Positions 1-8,430 of a stretch of 64,000 nucleotides of DNA are shown in pieces. The notes under the pieces were generated by a model, which was given only the letters and a program-made list of their open reading frames with translations, was not told the DNA's origin and made no database searches. The DNA comes from Actinomadura physcomitrii (lineage in GTDB: Bacteria; Actinomycetota; Actinomycetes; Streptosporangiales; Streptosporangiaceae), in contig NZ_WBMS02000001.1 in NCBI RefSeq assembly GCF_008923205.2, forward strand, positions 75,893 through 139,892. Reading direction: 5' to 3'. Both the position numbers and the translations under genes were made by a program. Positions within the stretch are counted from its first letter, which is position 1. The number at the start of each line of letters is the position of its first letter.

Positions 1-91
1 CCCCCCCCCCCCCCCCCCCCCCCGTTTTTGTGGTGGGTGGGTGTTGTTACCCCCCCCCCACCCCCCCCCCCCCCGCCACAAGTCAACGTCA
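1..91. other. Poly-C contig edge running into a terminator-like flank
   Basis: The first 74 bases are almost entirely C, interrupted by a G/T-rich stretch at about 24-49. They run into CCGCCACAAGTCAACG at 73-88, which ends one base before the MarR stop codon (89-91). Read on the minus strand this is stop, then CGTTGACTTGTGG, then a G run. The same flank occurs before the poly-G/C block at 59975-60107 and, with a normal hairpin, at 22721-22782. I interpret it as a real terminator whose stem was not sequenced, followed by low-quality homopolymer calls at a contig end. Confidence 0.6.
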
Positions 92-559
92 GGGGAGGTC
101 GCGGACCTGCTCGATCACGCCGGGCATGGCGGCGTTGTTCGCGCTGATCCAGTCGAGCAGGACGGCGATCTGCTCGTCGGTGTAGCCCGCGAGGCGCTCG
201 CGGAACACGCGGGCGATGGGCTCGAAGTACTCGCCGAACCGGGCGACGTTCTCCGGGACGAGCTCGACGATCACGCGGCGGCGGTCGTCGGGGTCGCGGG
301 TGCGCTTGACGTAGCCGGCCTTCTCCAGCCGGTCGATCACGGCGGTGATGGCGCCGCCGGTGGTGATGCCCATCAGCTCGGCGAGCCGGCCGGGGGTCTG
401 CGGGCCGTCCAGGGTGAGGGCGTTGACGCACTGCGCGTCGGTGACGTTCATCCCCGCCTTGCTCGCGGTCGCGTGGTGCAGCAGCACGGTGAACATCGTG
501 GAGCGCTGCATCGCCGCCTGCAGCTCCGCCGTCATCCGCTCGCGGTCCGGGTTCGCCAC
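89..559 (-). CDS. MarR family transcriptional regulator
   Basis: This 156-aa protein has a typical MarR length. The winged-helix core is visible at about residues 45-110, with a helix-turn-helix region (LTLDGPQTPGRLAELMGITTG) followed by the wing motif RTRDPDDRRRVIVEL, in which the DPDDRR signature is characteristic of the family. It probably binds DNA as a dimer and responds to a small molecule, perhaps a lipid or aromatic given the neighbouring operon. The start is GTG, chosen because AGGTGGGG lies just upstream. An AT-rich palindrome at 581-595 overlaps a likely -10 region and suggests autoregulation. The acyl-CoA synthetase gene is upstream on the same strand, 240 bp away. Confidence 0.9.
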   Translation of the reverse strand: MANPDRERMTAELQAAMQRSTMFTVLLHHATASKAGMNVTDAQCVNALTLDGPQTPGRLAELMGITTGGAITAVIDRLEKAGYVKRTRDPDDRRRVIVELVPENVARFGEYFEPIARVFRERLAGYTDEQIAVLLDWISANNAAMPGVIEQVRDLP

Positions 560-580
560 GCCCCACCTCTCGTCTTCTTT

Positions 581-595
581 TCTCTGATATAGAGA
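581..595. promoter_or_regulatory. Candidate MarR operator/promoter
   Basis: TCTCTGATATAGAGA is a 5+5 inverted repeat, 22 bp upstream of the MarR start and AT-rich in a GC-rich context. It contains a TATATC-like -10 element on the minus strand. MarR proteins usually bind such palindromes in their own promoters; the link here is inferred from position. Confidence 0.5.
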
Positions 596-607
596 GGCTC
601 AGTCTAA

Positions 608-630
608 TGGTCCGCGCGCGGCGCGGACCA
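608..630 (-). terminator. Perfect 10-bp hairpin, possible terminator
   Basis: TGGTCCGCGC and GCGCGGACCA form a perfect 10-bp stem around a GCG loop. It lies about 170 bp after the acyl-CoA synthetase stop at 800 and upstream of the MarR gene, so it could end the catabolic operon. There is no U-tract, which is common for actinobacterial hairpin terminators. Confidence 0.5.
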
Positions 631-715
631 GCCGGGGGTCGCGGCCTCCGGCTGTGTCGCAGGAGACACCGCTGAGGAACCGGAGGGGAACGGAGCGCCA
701 CTAAGCTGGTTTTTA

Positions 716-728
716 TTAGGACCACTAA
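716..728. promoter_or_regulatory. AT-rich palindrome TTAG-N5-CTAA
   Basis: TTAGGACCACTAA is an inverted repeat inside an AT-rich patch (about 699-731) within an otherwise GC-rich 240-bp gap. A second CCACTAAG half-site lies at 698-705. It could be a second operator or promoter element for the MarR gene; no function is shown. Confidence 0.3.
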
Positions 729-799
729 ACAGGCGGTCCGCTCCTGGCCCCGGATCCCACGAAGGTTCGGGGCCGCCCCCTATCCGGCCCTCAGGCACC

Positions 800-2374
800 T
801 CACCCGGCATGCGCCTCCCCGGCGACCTCCTTCGCCCACCGGTAGTCCGCCTTCCCGGCCGGCGACCGCTTCATCTCCGCGACGAACGCGTACACGCGCG
901 GCACCTTGTACCCCGACAGCTCCTTGCGGCAGTGCGCGTCCAACTCCTCGGGGGCCGGCCGCTCGCCCGCCGGCTGGATCACCGCCGCGACCCGGTTGCC
1001 CCACCGCTCGTCCGGAACGCTCGTCACCACCGCGTCGTACACGCCCGGATGGCCCTTGAGGACGGCCTCGACCTCCTCCGGGAACACCTTCTCGCCGCCG
1101 GTGTTGATCGCCTGCGACCCCCGCCCGTAGACGGCGATCGTCCCGTCCTCCTCCACCGTGGCGATGTCGCCGGTGAGCAGCCACCGCTTCCCGTCGACGA
1201 CCGGGAACGTGCCCGCCGTCTTCTGCGGGTCGTTGTAGTAGCCGTGCGCGATGTAGCCCGTCCGCGCCACCTGCCCGATCACCCCGGACCCCGGCTTCAC
1301 CGGCTGGAGCGCGTCGTCCAGGACCGTCACGTTCTCCACGTCCGGCGCGAACTTCAGGCCCTTCTCCGGCGTCGAGCCCGCCGTCGCCTCCGCCGTCGAG
1401 CCCGACTCCGTCGACCCGAACCGGTCCAGGATCATGGCGTTCGGCAGCAGCCGCTGGATCCGGTCGCGGACGGTCCCGGTCAGGATCGCGCCCGTCGACA
1501 CGAACGCCAGCAGCGACGAGGTGTCGTACCCGCCGCGCGCCAGCTCCTCGGCCATCGGGATCGCCATCGCGTCGCCGGTGATCGTCAGCGAGTTGACCTT
1601 CTCCCGCTCGATCGTCCGCCAGATGTCCGCCGCGTCGAACTTGCGCGCGTAGACCAGCGTGGCGCCCATGAACCAGGCGATCCACGTGGCCATCTGCGCC
1701 GCGCCGTGCATCAGCGGCGCGATCGGCATCATGATCATCGGCCCGCCGTTGCGGGCCAGGTCGACGACGTCCTCCGGCTTGTTCGGGCGCGGGAACGTCG
1801 GGTTCCAGAACGCCAGCAGCATCTGCTCGGTCGACCACATGACGCCCTTCGGCATCCCGGTCGTCCCGCCCGTGTAGATGATGTAGGTGTCGTCGGCGGA
1901 GCGGGCCGGGAAGCCGCGCGTCCCCGGCTGCGCCGCCAGCGCCTCCTCGTAGCGGACGGCGCCGTCGATCGACGGCGCGCCCCCCACGGCGACCAGGTGC
2001 GCCAGCTTCGGCGCCTCCGGCACCGTCGCGGCGACCCGGTCCTCGAACTCCACGTCGTACAGCAGCGCGACGCTGTCGGAGTCCTTGTAGATGTAGAGGA
2101 GCTCGTTCTCCACGTACCGGTAGTTGACGTTGATCGGCACGGCCCGGATCTTCAGCGCCGCGAGCAGCGCCGCCGCGTACTCGACGCCGTTGTACAGCTG
2201 CATCGCGACGTGCTGCCCGGGCCGCACGCCCGCCGACTCCAGATGGTGCGCGAGCCGGTTGGCGTGCTCGTCCAGCTCGGCGTAGGTGAGCCGCCGGTCG
2301 CCGCAGACCACCGCTACGCGGTCCCCGATCGCGTCCGCGACTCCTTCGAACAGGTCAGCGTGGTTGTACTCCAT
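800..2374 (-). CDS. Acyl-CoA synthetase (FadD-type, AMP-forming)
   Basis: This 524-aa ANL-superfamily ligase would activate a fatty or steroid-derived carboxylate to its CoA thioester through an acyl-adenylate. The P-loop motif YTGGTTGMPKG is at about residue 165, DRFGSTESG in mid-protein, the hinge region around LLTGDIATVEEDGTIAVYGR, and the C-terminal PAGKADYRW with the expected catalytic lysine near the end. The ATG at 2372-2374 was chosen because CCGGAGG precedes it; the reading frame stays open upstream, but that part overlaps the thiolase-like gene in another frame. It is the last gene of the operon starting at 7117. The exact substrate is unknown; the neighbours suggest steroid or branched acyl chains. 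Confidence 0.9.
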   Translation of the reverse strand: MEYNHADLFEGVADAIGDRVAVVCGDRRLTYAELDEHANRLAHHLESAGVRPGQHVAMQLYNGVEYAAALLAALKIRAVPINVNYRYVENELLYIYKDSDSVALLYDVEFEDRVAATVPEAPKLAHLVAVGGAPSIDGAVRYEEALAAQPGTRGFPARSADDTYIIYTGGTTGMPKGVMWSTEQMLLAFWNPTFPRPNKPEDVVDLARNGGPMIMMPIAPLMHGAAQMATWIAWFMGATLVYARKFDAADIWRTIEREKVNSLTITGDAMAIPMAEELARGGYDTSSLLAFVSTGAILTGTVRDRIQRLLPNAMILDRFGSTESGSTAEATAGSTPEKGLKFAPDVENVTVLDDALQPVKPGSGVIGQVARTGYIAHGYYNDPQKTAGTFPVVDGKRWLLTGDIATVEEDGTIAVYGRGSQAINTGGEKVFPEEVEAVLKGHPGVYDAVVTSVPDERWGNRVAAVIQPAGERPAPEELDAHCRKELSGYKVPRVYAFVAEMKRSPAGKADYRWAKEVAGEAHAG

Positions 2375-2436
2375 CGGACGTCCTCCGGAGGTCTGGTCGC
2401 GCCTAACGGAACACGGACAGGAAGGGGACGCGGAGC

Positions 2437-3594
2437 CTACGGCTTCTCGTCGCCGACGATCCACATCGCGAAGAACTGGGCGCCGCCGCCGTAGGCGTGC
2501 CCGAGGGCGCGCCGCGCCCCGTCCACCTGGTGCTCGCCGGCCTGCCCTCTGACCTGCAGCGCCGCCTCGGCGAACCGGATCATCCCGGACGCGCCGATCG
2601 GGTTGGACGACAGCACGCCGCCGGAGGCGTTCCACGGGATGTCCCCGTCGAACGCGGTCGCGCCGGCCTCGGTGAGCTTCCAGCCCTCGTTGTCGCCGCA
2701 GAACCCGAGGTTCTCCAGCCACATCGGCTCGTACCAGGAGAACGGGACGTACACCTCGGCGCAGTCCAGCTCGCGGCGCGGGTCGGTGATGCCGGCCTGC
2801 CGGTACACGTCCGCCGCCGCGTCCTTGCCGCCCTGCGGGCTGACGCTGTCGCGGCCCGCGAACTGCATCGGCTCCGACCGCATCGACGTGCCGTGCACCC
2901 AGGCGGGCTTGCCGGGCGCCTTCTTCGCCGCGTCCTCCGAGGCCAGCACCATCGCGCAGGCGCCGTCGGACGACGGGCAGGTCTCCAGGTAGCGGATCGG
3001 CTCCCACAGCATCGGCGTCGACTCGACCATCTCGCGGGAGATGCCGGGGATCTTCAGGTGCGCGTACGGGTTGCGCAGCGCGTTCTGCCGGTCCTTCACC
3101 GCGACGAGCGTGCCGATGTGGTCGGGCGCGCCGGACCGCGCCATGTAGGCGCGGATGTGCGGCGCGAAGTACCCGCCCGCCCCGACGACGAGGGACGTCG
3201 TGAACGGTCCGTTCACCGTCAGCGCCCACGTCGCGTTCGACTCCGACTGCTTCTCCCACGCGATCGTGAGGACCCGCTCGTGCACGCCGGACTGGATCAG
3301 GTTCGCCGCGACGATCGCCGTGGACCCGCCCACCGAGCCGGCCGTGTGCACCCGCATCAGCGGCTTGCCGGTCGCGCCGAGCGCGTCCGCCAGGAACAGC
3401 TCCGGCATCACGACGCCCTCGAACAGGTCGGGCGCCTTGCCGACCACGACGGCGTCGATGTCCTTCCAGGTCAGCCCGGCGTCGTCGAGGGCCCGGCGGG
3501 CCGCCTCGCGCAGCAGGCCCGCCATCGACACGTCCAGCCGCTTGGTCTTGTACTGGGTCTGCCCGATGCCGATGACCGCACAGGGGTTAGCCAT
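2437..3594 (-). CDS. Thiolase-fold protein (Ltp/SCP2-thiolase-like), no nucleophilic cysteine
   Basis: This 385-aa protein has the SCP-x type thiolase layout: N-terminal MANPCAVIGIGQTQY, mid segment VHTAGSVGGSTAIVAANLIQSG, and C-terminal GGVLSSNPIGASG. The segment that normally carries the thiolase nucleophile (ACASG) reads TAGSVGGS, and the C-terminal GHPxG motif reads SNPIG, so ordinary Claisen condensation or cleavage looks unlikely. Related proteins (Ltp2) act as retro-aldolases with a DUF35 partner in steroid side-chain degradation, and a DUF35 gene is present in this operon. It overlaps the preceding thiolase-like gene by 8 bp (ATGGCTAA). The aldolase role is inferred. Confidence 0.85.
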   Translation of the reverse strand: MANPCAVIGIGQTQYKTKRLDVSMAGLLREAARRALDDAGLTWKDIDAVVVGKAPDLFEGVVMPELFLADALGATGKPLMRVHTAGSVGGSTAIVAANLIQSGVHERVLTIAWEKQSESNATWALTVNGPFTTSLVVGAGGYFAPHIRAYMARSGAPDHIGTLVAVKDRQNALRNPYAHLKIPGISREMVESTPMLWEPIRYLETCPSSDGACAMVLASEDAAKKAPGKPAWVHGTSMRSEPMQFAGRDSVSPQGGKDAAADVYRQAGITDPRRELDCAEVYVPFSWYEPMWLENLGFCGDNEGWKLTEAGATAFDGDIPWNASGGVLSSNPIGASGMIRFAEAALQVRGQAGEHQVDGARRALGHAYGGGAQFFAMWIVGDEKP

Positions 3595-4627
3595 TCTTCT
3601 TCTCTCCCGACATCACGCAGACGAGGTTCTGCTGCAGGCACGGGCCGGACGCGGCGTGCCCGAGCGTCCGGGACGCCGTCCCGTCGTGGACGCGGGCGGC
3701 GGCCTCGCCGATGCGGATGAGGCCCGCCGCCATCACCGGGTTCGCCGACAGCGCCCCGCCGGACGGGTTGACCGTCACGCCGTCGCCCAGGCCGAGCGCC
3801 TCCCGCAGGATCAGCTCCTCGTGGCTGAACTGCGCGTGCAGCTCCGCGACCTCGACCCCGGCCGCGCCGGCCTTCTCCCCCGCGATGCGGGCGGCCTCGG
3901 ACCGGGTCAGGTCCCGGACGCCGAGCGCGTGCGGCTCGGTGCGGTGGTCGATCCCGGTGATCCACGCGGGCCGCTCGCACAGCTCCCGCGCCTTGTCGCC
4001 CGCCGCGAGGACGATCGCCGCCGCGCCGTCGGTGACGGGCGCGACGTCGTAGGGGTGCAGCGGCGCCACGTCGTAGTCGTCCCCTTCGGGGTCCGGCAGG
4101 TGCAGCGCGAACGGGTTCTCGCGGCCGGACGCCCGGGACCGCGCCGCGACGGCGCGCAGGTCGTCCTCCTTCGCGCCCGCCTTCTCCAGGTACGCGCGGG
4201 CCTGCATGGCGGCCATCGACACCTGGTCGACGCCCAGCGGGGCCAGCGTGTACGGGTCGAGCTGCTTGCCCATGATCGCCCGGAGGTCGCCCTGGGACGA
4301 CTTGCCGAACCCGTACACCAGCGCGGTGTCGGTCTGGCCGGTCTGGAGCTTCACCCACGCCTCGTACAGCGCCCACGCCCCGTCCATCTCGACGTGGCTC
4401 TCGGAGATCGGCGGCCACGCGCCCAGCGTGTCGAGCGCGGACACGAACGCGAACGGCGCGCCCTGCAGGTAGTCGCACGAGCCGGAGCAGGTGAACCCGA
4501 AGCGCGACAGGCCCGTCCGCTCCTTGATCTCGGTGATCACCGGCAGGACCATCTCGGTCTCCGCGATCCCCTGGTCCTCGCCGCTGTGGTGGCTCTGTGC
4601 GAACGCGACGACTGCGACATCACGCAT
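3587..4627 (-). CDS. Second thiolase-fold protein, also lacking the catalytic cysteine
   Basis: This is a 346-aa thiolase-like protein starting MRDVAVVAFAQ. The nucleophile region reads SHVEMDGAWALYEAW with no Cys at the expected place; the CSGSC near residue 38 aligns to a different segment of the fold. The C-terminal NPSGGALSANPVMAAG resembles its partner. The ATG at 4625-4627 overlaps the upstream DUF35 stop as TGATG, indicating translational coupling. With the gene at 2437-3594 it may form a heteromer, a common arrangement for Ltp proteins. The physiological reaction is probably a C-C bond lyase step or a structural role; it cannot be fixed from sequence. Confidence 0.85.
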   Translation of the reverse strand: MRDVAVVAFAQSHHSGEDQGIAETEMVLPVITEIKERTGLSRFGFTCSGSCDYLQGAPFAFVSALDTLGAWPPISESHVEMDGAWALYEAWVKLQTGQTDTALVYGFGKSSQGDLRAIMGKQLDPYTLAPLGVDQVSMAAMQARAYLEKAGAKEDDLRAVAARSRASGRENPFALHLPDPEGDDYDVAPLHPYDVAPVTDGAAAIVLAAGDKARELCERPAWITGIDHRTEPHALGVRDLTRSEAARIAGEKAGAAGVEVAELHAQFSHEELILREALGLGDGVTVNPSGGALSANPVMAAGLIRIGEAAARVHDGTASRTLGHAASGPCLQQNLVCVMSGEKKNG

Positions 4628-5562
4628 CACATGAAGTCCTTGATCTCTTCGAAGGGGACGTCGGGCTCGTCGATCGGCTCGAACCACCTGATGTTGGCCA
4701 TCGACCGGTCCCACTCCTCGCGGGGCCGCCACGCCGCCTTCACCCGCATGCCCATCCGGACCTGGTCGGCCGGGACGCCCGCGATGAGCGTCAGCATCGT
4801 CAGGCCCGCACCGTCCAGCAGGACGTAGCCGGACACGAACGGCACCTCGGGGGCGCGCGGGTCGGGAATGTTGTTGACCGCGAAGGTGGTGACGGTGCCG
4901 GTGTCGGGCAGTTCCACCTCCTCGGTCGTCGGCACGCCGTCGCGCGTGCAGAACCCCTTCATCGGGACGATGACCTTCTCGCACACCGGGCAGCGCTGCC
5001 CGATGATGCGGCCCTCCGCGATGCCCTCCAGGAACCGGTCGAGCGCCCTGCCGCCCTTCAGCCGGTACCCCAGGCTCCCCGGCGAATTGATCATGGTGAC
5101 CTCGGGCAGGAAGCACTCGATGTCGCCGATCGTCCCGGTCCGCTCCGCGCGGTACTTCGGCCGCACCCGCATCCCGGTCTTCAGCACCTTCGGCGGCTTC
5201 GCGCCCGCCTCGAACACGCCGAGGTCCAGCGCGTGCAGCAGCGCGGTATCGGCGCCGTCCGGGCGGATCAGCGCCCACGCGAACGGCCGGTCGAACGGAT
5301 GCTCCGCGGCCGGGTTCGGCACCCACGACCAGGTCGTGACCGTGCCGGCCGGGCCGACCTCGACGAACTCGCCGGTGACGTCCTCGCCGGTCTCCGGGTC
5401 GTACTCCGCCGGCGGGACGAGCACCCGGCCGGCCGCCGTGCGGACGCCGACCAGCCGGCCGTCGCGCAGTTCGCTCAGGAAGCGCCCGATCACCGGGCCG
5501 ACCGAGCGGGTGTAGCCGCCGGGGAACTCGACGACGTGGTTGACCGTGGTTTCAGATGGCAC
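4627..5562 (-). CDS. Tandem DUF35 (Zn-ribbon/OB-fold) acyl-CoA-associated protein
   Basis: This 311-aa protein is built from two DUF35 units. The first (about residues 25-150) has the fold pattern RFLSELRDGRLVGVR...VLVPPAEYDPETG but no zinc cysteines. The second (about 175-300) reads RFLEGIAEGRIIGQRCPVCEKVIVP followed by FCTRDG, keeping a CPVC pair and a third Cys. Single DUF35 proteins or domains partner thiolase-fold enzymes and hydratases (for example ChsH2 with Ltp2). The GTG start overlaps the upstream synthetase stop by 11 bp, and its own stop overlaps the next ATG by one base. A role in docking acyl-CoA substrate to the two thiolase-fold proteins is inferred. Confidence 0.85.
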   Translation of the reverse strand: MPSETTVNHVVEFPGGYTRSVGPVIGRFLSELRDGRLVGVRTAAGRVLVPPAEYDPETGEDVTGEFVEVGPAGTVTTWSWVPNPAAEHPFDRPFAWALIRPDGADTALLHALDLGVFEAGAKPPKVLKTGMRVRPKYRAERTGTIGDIECFLPEVTMINSPGSLGYRLKGGRALDRFLEGIAEGRIIGQRCPVCEKVIVPMKGFCTRDGVPTTEEVELPDTGTVTTFAVNNIPDPRAPEVPFVSGYVLLDGAGLTMLTLIAGVPADQVRMGMRVKAAWRPREEWDRSMANIRWFEPIDEPDVPFEEIKDFM

Positions 5563-7117
5563 TGTCGCGGTCCTTCCAGTACGGGTCCCGCAGCTTGCGT
5601 TTGAGCAGCTTGCCGTTGGGTTCGCGCGGCATGGTGTCGATGAAGTCGATGCTCTTGGGCCACTTCATCTTCGCCAGCCGGCCCTCCAGGGATTTGAGGA
5701 TCTCGGCGGCGAGGTCAGGGCCGGGTTCGGCGCCCTCGGCGGGCTCGACGACGGCCTTGATCTGCTCGCCCCACTCCTCGTCGGGGATGCCGAACACCGC
5801 GACGTCGGCGACCTTGGGGTGCAGGGTTATCTCGTTCTCGATCTCGGCCGGGTAGATGTTCGCCCCACCCGAGATGATCATGTCGGCCTTCCGGTCCGAC
5901 AGGAACAAGAACCCGTCCTCGGTCAGATACCCGATGTCGCCGACCGTGAAGAACCCGCGCAGCCGGTTCTTGCGCGTCTTGTCCTTGTCGCCCTTGTACT
6001 CGAACTCGACCCCGGCCATCTTCATGTAGATCGTGCCGTGGGTCCCGGCCGGGACCTCGTTGCCGTCGTCGTCGACGATCAGCAGCTCACTGATCGGCCA
6101 CGCGTTCCCGACCGTCCCGGGATGGGCGCGCCAATCGGCCGGGCTGGCGATCGTCCCGCCGCCCTCGGTGGCGGCGTAGTACTCCCAGATGCAATCCCCC
6201 CACCAGTCCAGCATCTGCTGCTTGATCGGCACCGGGCACGGCGCCGCCGCGTGGATCGCCCACCTCATCGACGACACGTCGTACTTGGCGCGCACCTCCT
6301 CTGGCAACGCCAGCAGCCGCTTGAAGTGCGTCGGGACCATGTGGGTGTTGCTGACCCGATGCTCCTGGACCAGCTTCAGCGTCTGTTCGGCCTCCCACTT
6401 GTCCATGTAGACCAGGGTGTGGCCCATCTGCAGCGCCGTCCCGCCGAACTGGGTGACCGCGGTGTGGTAGTTCGGCGACGTGATCAGGTGCGCCTGATGC
6501 TCCCCGCCGGCCGGCCGTCCCGGCGCCATCCCGAACAACGTCAGCAGAAACGTCATCAGCTCAGCGCTGTCATCGGGATCGATCCCGGTCAAAGCACGCT
6601 TGACGCCCTTCGGCCGTCCCGTCGTGCCGGACGTGTAGTGCATCGTCGCGCCGGCGCTGCGGCCCTCCGGCAGCGTGTCCGGCCGCCCGTCCACCAGCTC
6701 GGCGTAGGGCCGGAAACCCGCGACGTTCCCGAACCCGAACCGGCGGTCCGCCTCCAGGGCGGCTTCGTCGGCGGCGCGGACGCCCTCGGTGGCGTACCGC
6801 TCGTGCACGAAGAACGCCTTGGCCTCGCTGTCGGCGACGATGTAGCCGATCTCCGGGCCGGTCAGATGCCAGTTGATCGGCGTGTAGTACCAGCCCGCCT
6901 GCAGCGCCGCCAGATACAGCACCAGCCCCTCGACACCGTTCGGGACCAGCCCGCAGATCCCGTCACCGTCCTTGAGCCCGAGCTCGCGGAGCCCGTGCAC
7001 CAGCCGGTTCGAACGGGCCAGCAGATCACCCGCGCGGTACTGCGTGCCGTCCGGATCGACGGCGGCGACCCACTCGGGATCGGCCTGCGCCAACCGCCAA
7101 AACCCCAACGACCCCAT
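5552..7117 (-). CDS. Acyl-CoA synthetase (FadD-type), first gene of operon
   Basis: This 521-aa AMP-forming ligase carries YTSGTTGRPKG at about residue 165, EYYAATEGGG, a VGDIGYLTEDGFLFLSDR hinge region and PNGKLLKRKLRD at the C-terminus holding the catalytic lysine. It probably makes the CoA thioester that enters the pathway encoded by the overlapping downstream genes. The second synthetase in the same operon (800-2374) shares the fold but differs throughout, so they are unlikely to be recent duplicates and may take different substrates. A degenerate KstR-like box lies 60 bp upstream (7178-7191). Confidence 0.9.
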   Translation of the reverse strand: MGSLGFWRLAQADPEWVAAVDPDGTQYRAGDLLARSNRLVHGLRELGLKDGDGICGLVPNGVEGLVLYLAALQAGWYYTPINWHLTGPEIGYIVADSEAKAFFVHERYATEGVRAADEAALEADRRFGFGNVAGFRPYAELVDGRPDTLPEGRSAGATMHYTSGTTGRPKGVKRALTGIDPDDSAELMTFLLTLFGMAPGRPAGGEHQAHLITSPNYHTAVTQFGGTALQMGHTLVYMDKWEAEQTLKLVQEHRVSNTHMVPTHFKRLLALPEEVRAKYDVSSMRWAIHAAAPCPVPIKQQMLDWWGDCIWEYYAATEGGGTIASPADWRAHPGTVGNAWPISELLIVDDDGNEVPAGTHGTIYMKMAGVEFEYKGDKDKTRKNRLRGFFTVGDIGYLTEDGFLFLSDRKADMIISGGANIYPAEIENEITLHPKVADVAVFGIPDEEWGEQIKAVVEPAEGAEPGPDLAAEILKSLEGRLAKMKWPKSIDFIDTMPREPNGKLLKRKLRDPYWKDRDSAI

Positions 7118-7177
7118 CGGATCTCCCTTGCGTGATCACGGTGAGCACCGCCTGCCGGCGGCGCCCGGCGACCAAAG

Positions 7178-7191
7178 TAGATCACGTTCTC
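7178..7191. promoter_or_regulatory. Degenerate KstR-like operator
   Basis: TAGATCACGTTCTC matches 6 of 8 fixed positions of the published KstR consensus TnnAACnnGTTnnA. It lies in the divergent promoter region between the minus-strand synthetase operon and the plus-strand enoyl-CoA hydratase. Confidence 0.4.
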
Positions 7192-7232
7192 GTTTTGCGG
7201 AGCAACCCCTACCGGTAGCGCATCGCCTTAAC

Positions 7233-7246
7233 TAGAATCTGTTCTT
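7233..7246. promoter_or_regulatory. KstR-like operator upstream of enoyl-CoA hydratase
   Basis: TAGAATCTGTTCTT matches 6 of 8 fixed positions of TnnAACnnGTTnnA and has an AGAA/TTCT inverted repeat. It is 27 bp upstream of the hydratase ATG and probably overlaps its promoter. Confidence 0.45.
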
Positions 7247-7272
7247 GTTTTGCCCATCGCAGGAGGACCTCC

Positions 7273-8085
7273 ATGGCCGAGCTGCTGCCGATCAGCACCG
7301 AGCACTGCACCGTCGAGCGGGACGGCGGCGTCGTCATCGTCACGATGAACCGCCCCGAGGCGCGCAATGCGCTCAGCACCGCGATGCTGGTCGGCCTCGC
7401 CGACGCCTGGGCCTACATGTCCGACACCCCCGAGGTCCGCGTCGGCATCCTCACCGGAGCCGGCGGCACCTTCTGCGCCGGCGCCGACCTCAAGGCCATG
7501 TCGCAGCCGCCGTCCGACCCCCGGGTCGCCGAGCGCGCCGCGCGGATCACCGACTACCACTGGAAGGGCCTGCTCCGCGACGGCCGCCCCACCAAGCCGC
7601 TCATCTGCGCCATCGAGGGCCACGCCGTCGCCGGCGGCACCGAACTCCTCACCGGCACCGACCTGCGGGTCGTCGCCGAGGGCGCCACCCTCGGCCTCTT
7701 CGAGGCCAGGCGCGGCCTGTTCCCGATGGGCGGCTCCGCCGTCCGCCTCCCCCGCCAGATCGGCTACGCCGCCGCCCTCGACATCCTGCTCACCGCCCGC
7801 GAGGTCACCCCGCGGGAGGCCCTCGCCATGGGTCTGATCAACAAGATCGTCCCGGACGGCACCGCGCTCGCCGCCGCCCGCGAGATGGCCGACCAGATCG
7901 CCGCCTGCGCGCCGCTGTCCGTCCAGGCGATCCTGCGCGCCGTCCGCGAGACCGAGCACCTCCCCGAGGAGGAGGCCCTCAAGGTCTCCGACGAGATCGG
8001 CTGGCCCGTCTTCGCCACCGAGGACGCCAAGGAGGGTTCAAAGGCCTTCAAGGAGAAGCGCGACCCCGTCTACCACGGCAAATAG
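7273..8085 (+). CDS. Enoyl-CoA hydratase/isomerase (crotonase) family protein
   Basis: This is a 270-aa crotonase-fold enzyme. Oxyanion-hole segments are seen at FCAGADLKAM (about residue 72) and EGHAVAGGTELLTGTDL (about 115). The region LGLFEARRGLFPMGG carries a glutamate at the usual second catalytic position, so hydratase activity is plausible. It would add water to an enoyl-CoA in beta-oxidation. AGGAGG precedes the ATG. It is divergent from the synthetase operon and shares its intergenic region with two KstR-like boxes, consistent with co-regulation. Confidence 0.92.
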   Translation: MAELLPISTEHCTVERDGGVVIVTMNRPEARNALSTAMLVGLADAWAYMSDTPEVRVGILTGAGGTFCAGADLKAMSQPPSDPRVAERAARITDYHWKGLLRDGRPTKPLICAIEGHAVAGGTELLTGTDLRVVAEGATLGLFEARRGLFPMGGSAVRLPRQIGYAAALDILLTAREVTPREALAMGLINKIVPDGTALAAAREMADQIAACAPLSVQAILRAVRETEHLPEEEALKVSDEIGWPVFATEDAKEGSKAFKEKRDPVYHGK

Positions 8086-8115
8086 AACTTCCCTCGCGAA
8101 AGGGACGCCGTCCGC

Positions 8116-8147
8116 ACAGCGCCGGTGCCCCGTCGCTCCGGCGCTGT
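8116..8147. promoter_or_regulatory. 10-bp inverted repeat before the toxin-antitoxin genes
   Basis: ACAGCGCCGG and CCGGCGCTGT are perfect inverted repeats separated by 12 bp, 31 bp after the hydratase stop. The right arm runs into TGTAGGCT, a plausible -10 for the antitoxin whose ATG is at 8161, so transcription may be almost leaderless. It could serve as hydratase terminator, antitoxin operator, or both. Confidence 0.5.
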
Positions 8148-8160
8148 AGGCTCCGGACAC

Positions 8161-8430
8161 ATGAGCGCAGAACCGATCGAGCACCTTCCAGCAGAAGCGG
8201 CGGCCGAGCCGTACGAAGTCATCCACCTGGGCGGTGAAGCCGCAGCGGTGGTCCCCCTGCACGACCTCAGGCGGATGAAGGCACTCGAACGTCTCGCGTC
8301 GGCCGATGCCCTCGAGGAGGCCGACGCCGAAGCGATGTACGCGCAGTTCCGCGAATGGGAGGCGGCGGGTCGACCGGGCGCGATGTCCCATGAAGAGGTC
8401 ACGCGCTTCCTCCTCGGGGAAGCCGAGTGA
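8161..8430 (+). CDS. Antitoxin of type II system (Phd/RelB-like)
   Basis: This 89-aa acidic protein sits immediately upstream of a RelE-type toxin. The N-terminal half contains EVIHLGGEAAAVVPLHDLRRMKALE, resembling the beta-strand/helix DNA-binding part of Phd-type antitoxins. The C-terminal half is helical and acidic (EEADAEAMYAQFREWEAAG), as expected for a toxin-wrapping tail. The ATG at 8161 is preferred to an upstream GTG at 8125 because the latter would place the start inside the inverted repeat. It probably neutralises the toxin and represses the pair. Confidence 0.75.
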   Translation: MSAEPIEHLPAEAAAEPYEVIHLGGEAAAVVPLHDLRRMKALERLASADALEEADAEAMYAQFREWEAAGRPGAMSHEEVTRFLLGEAE

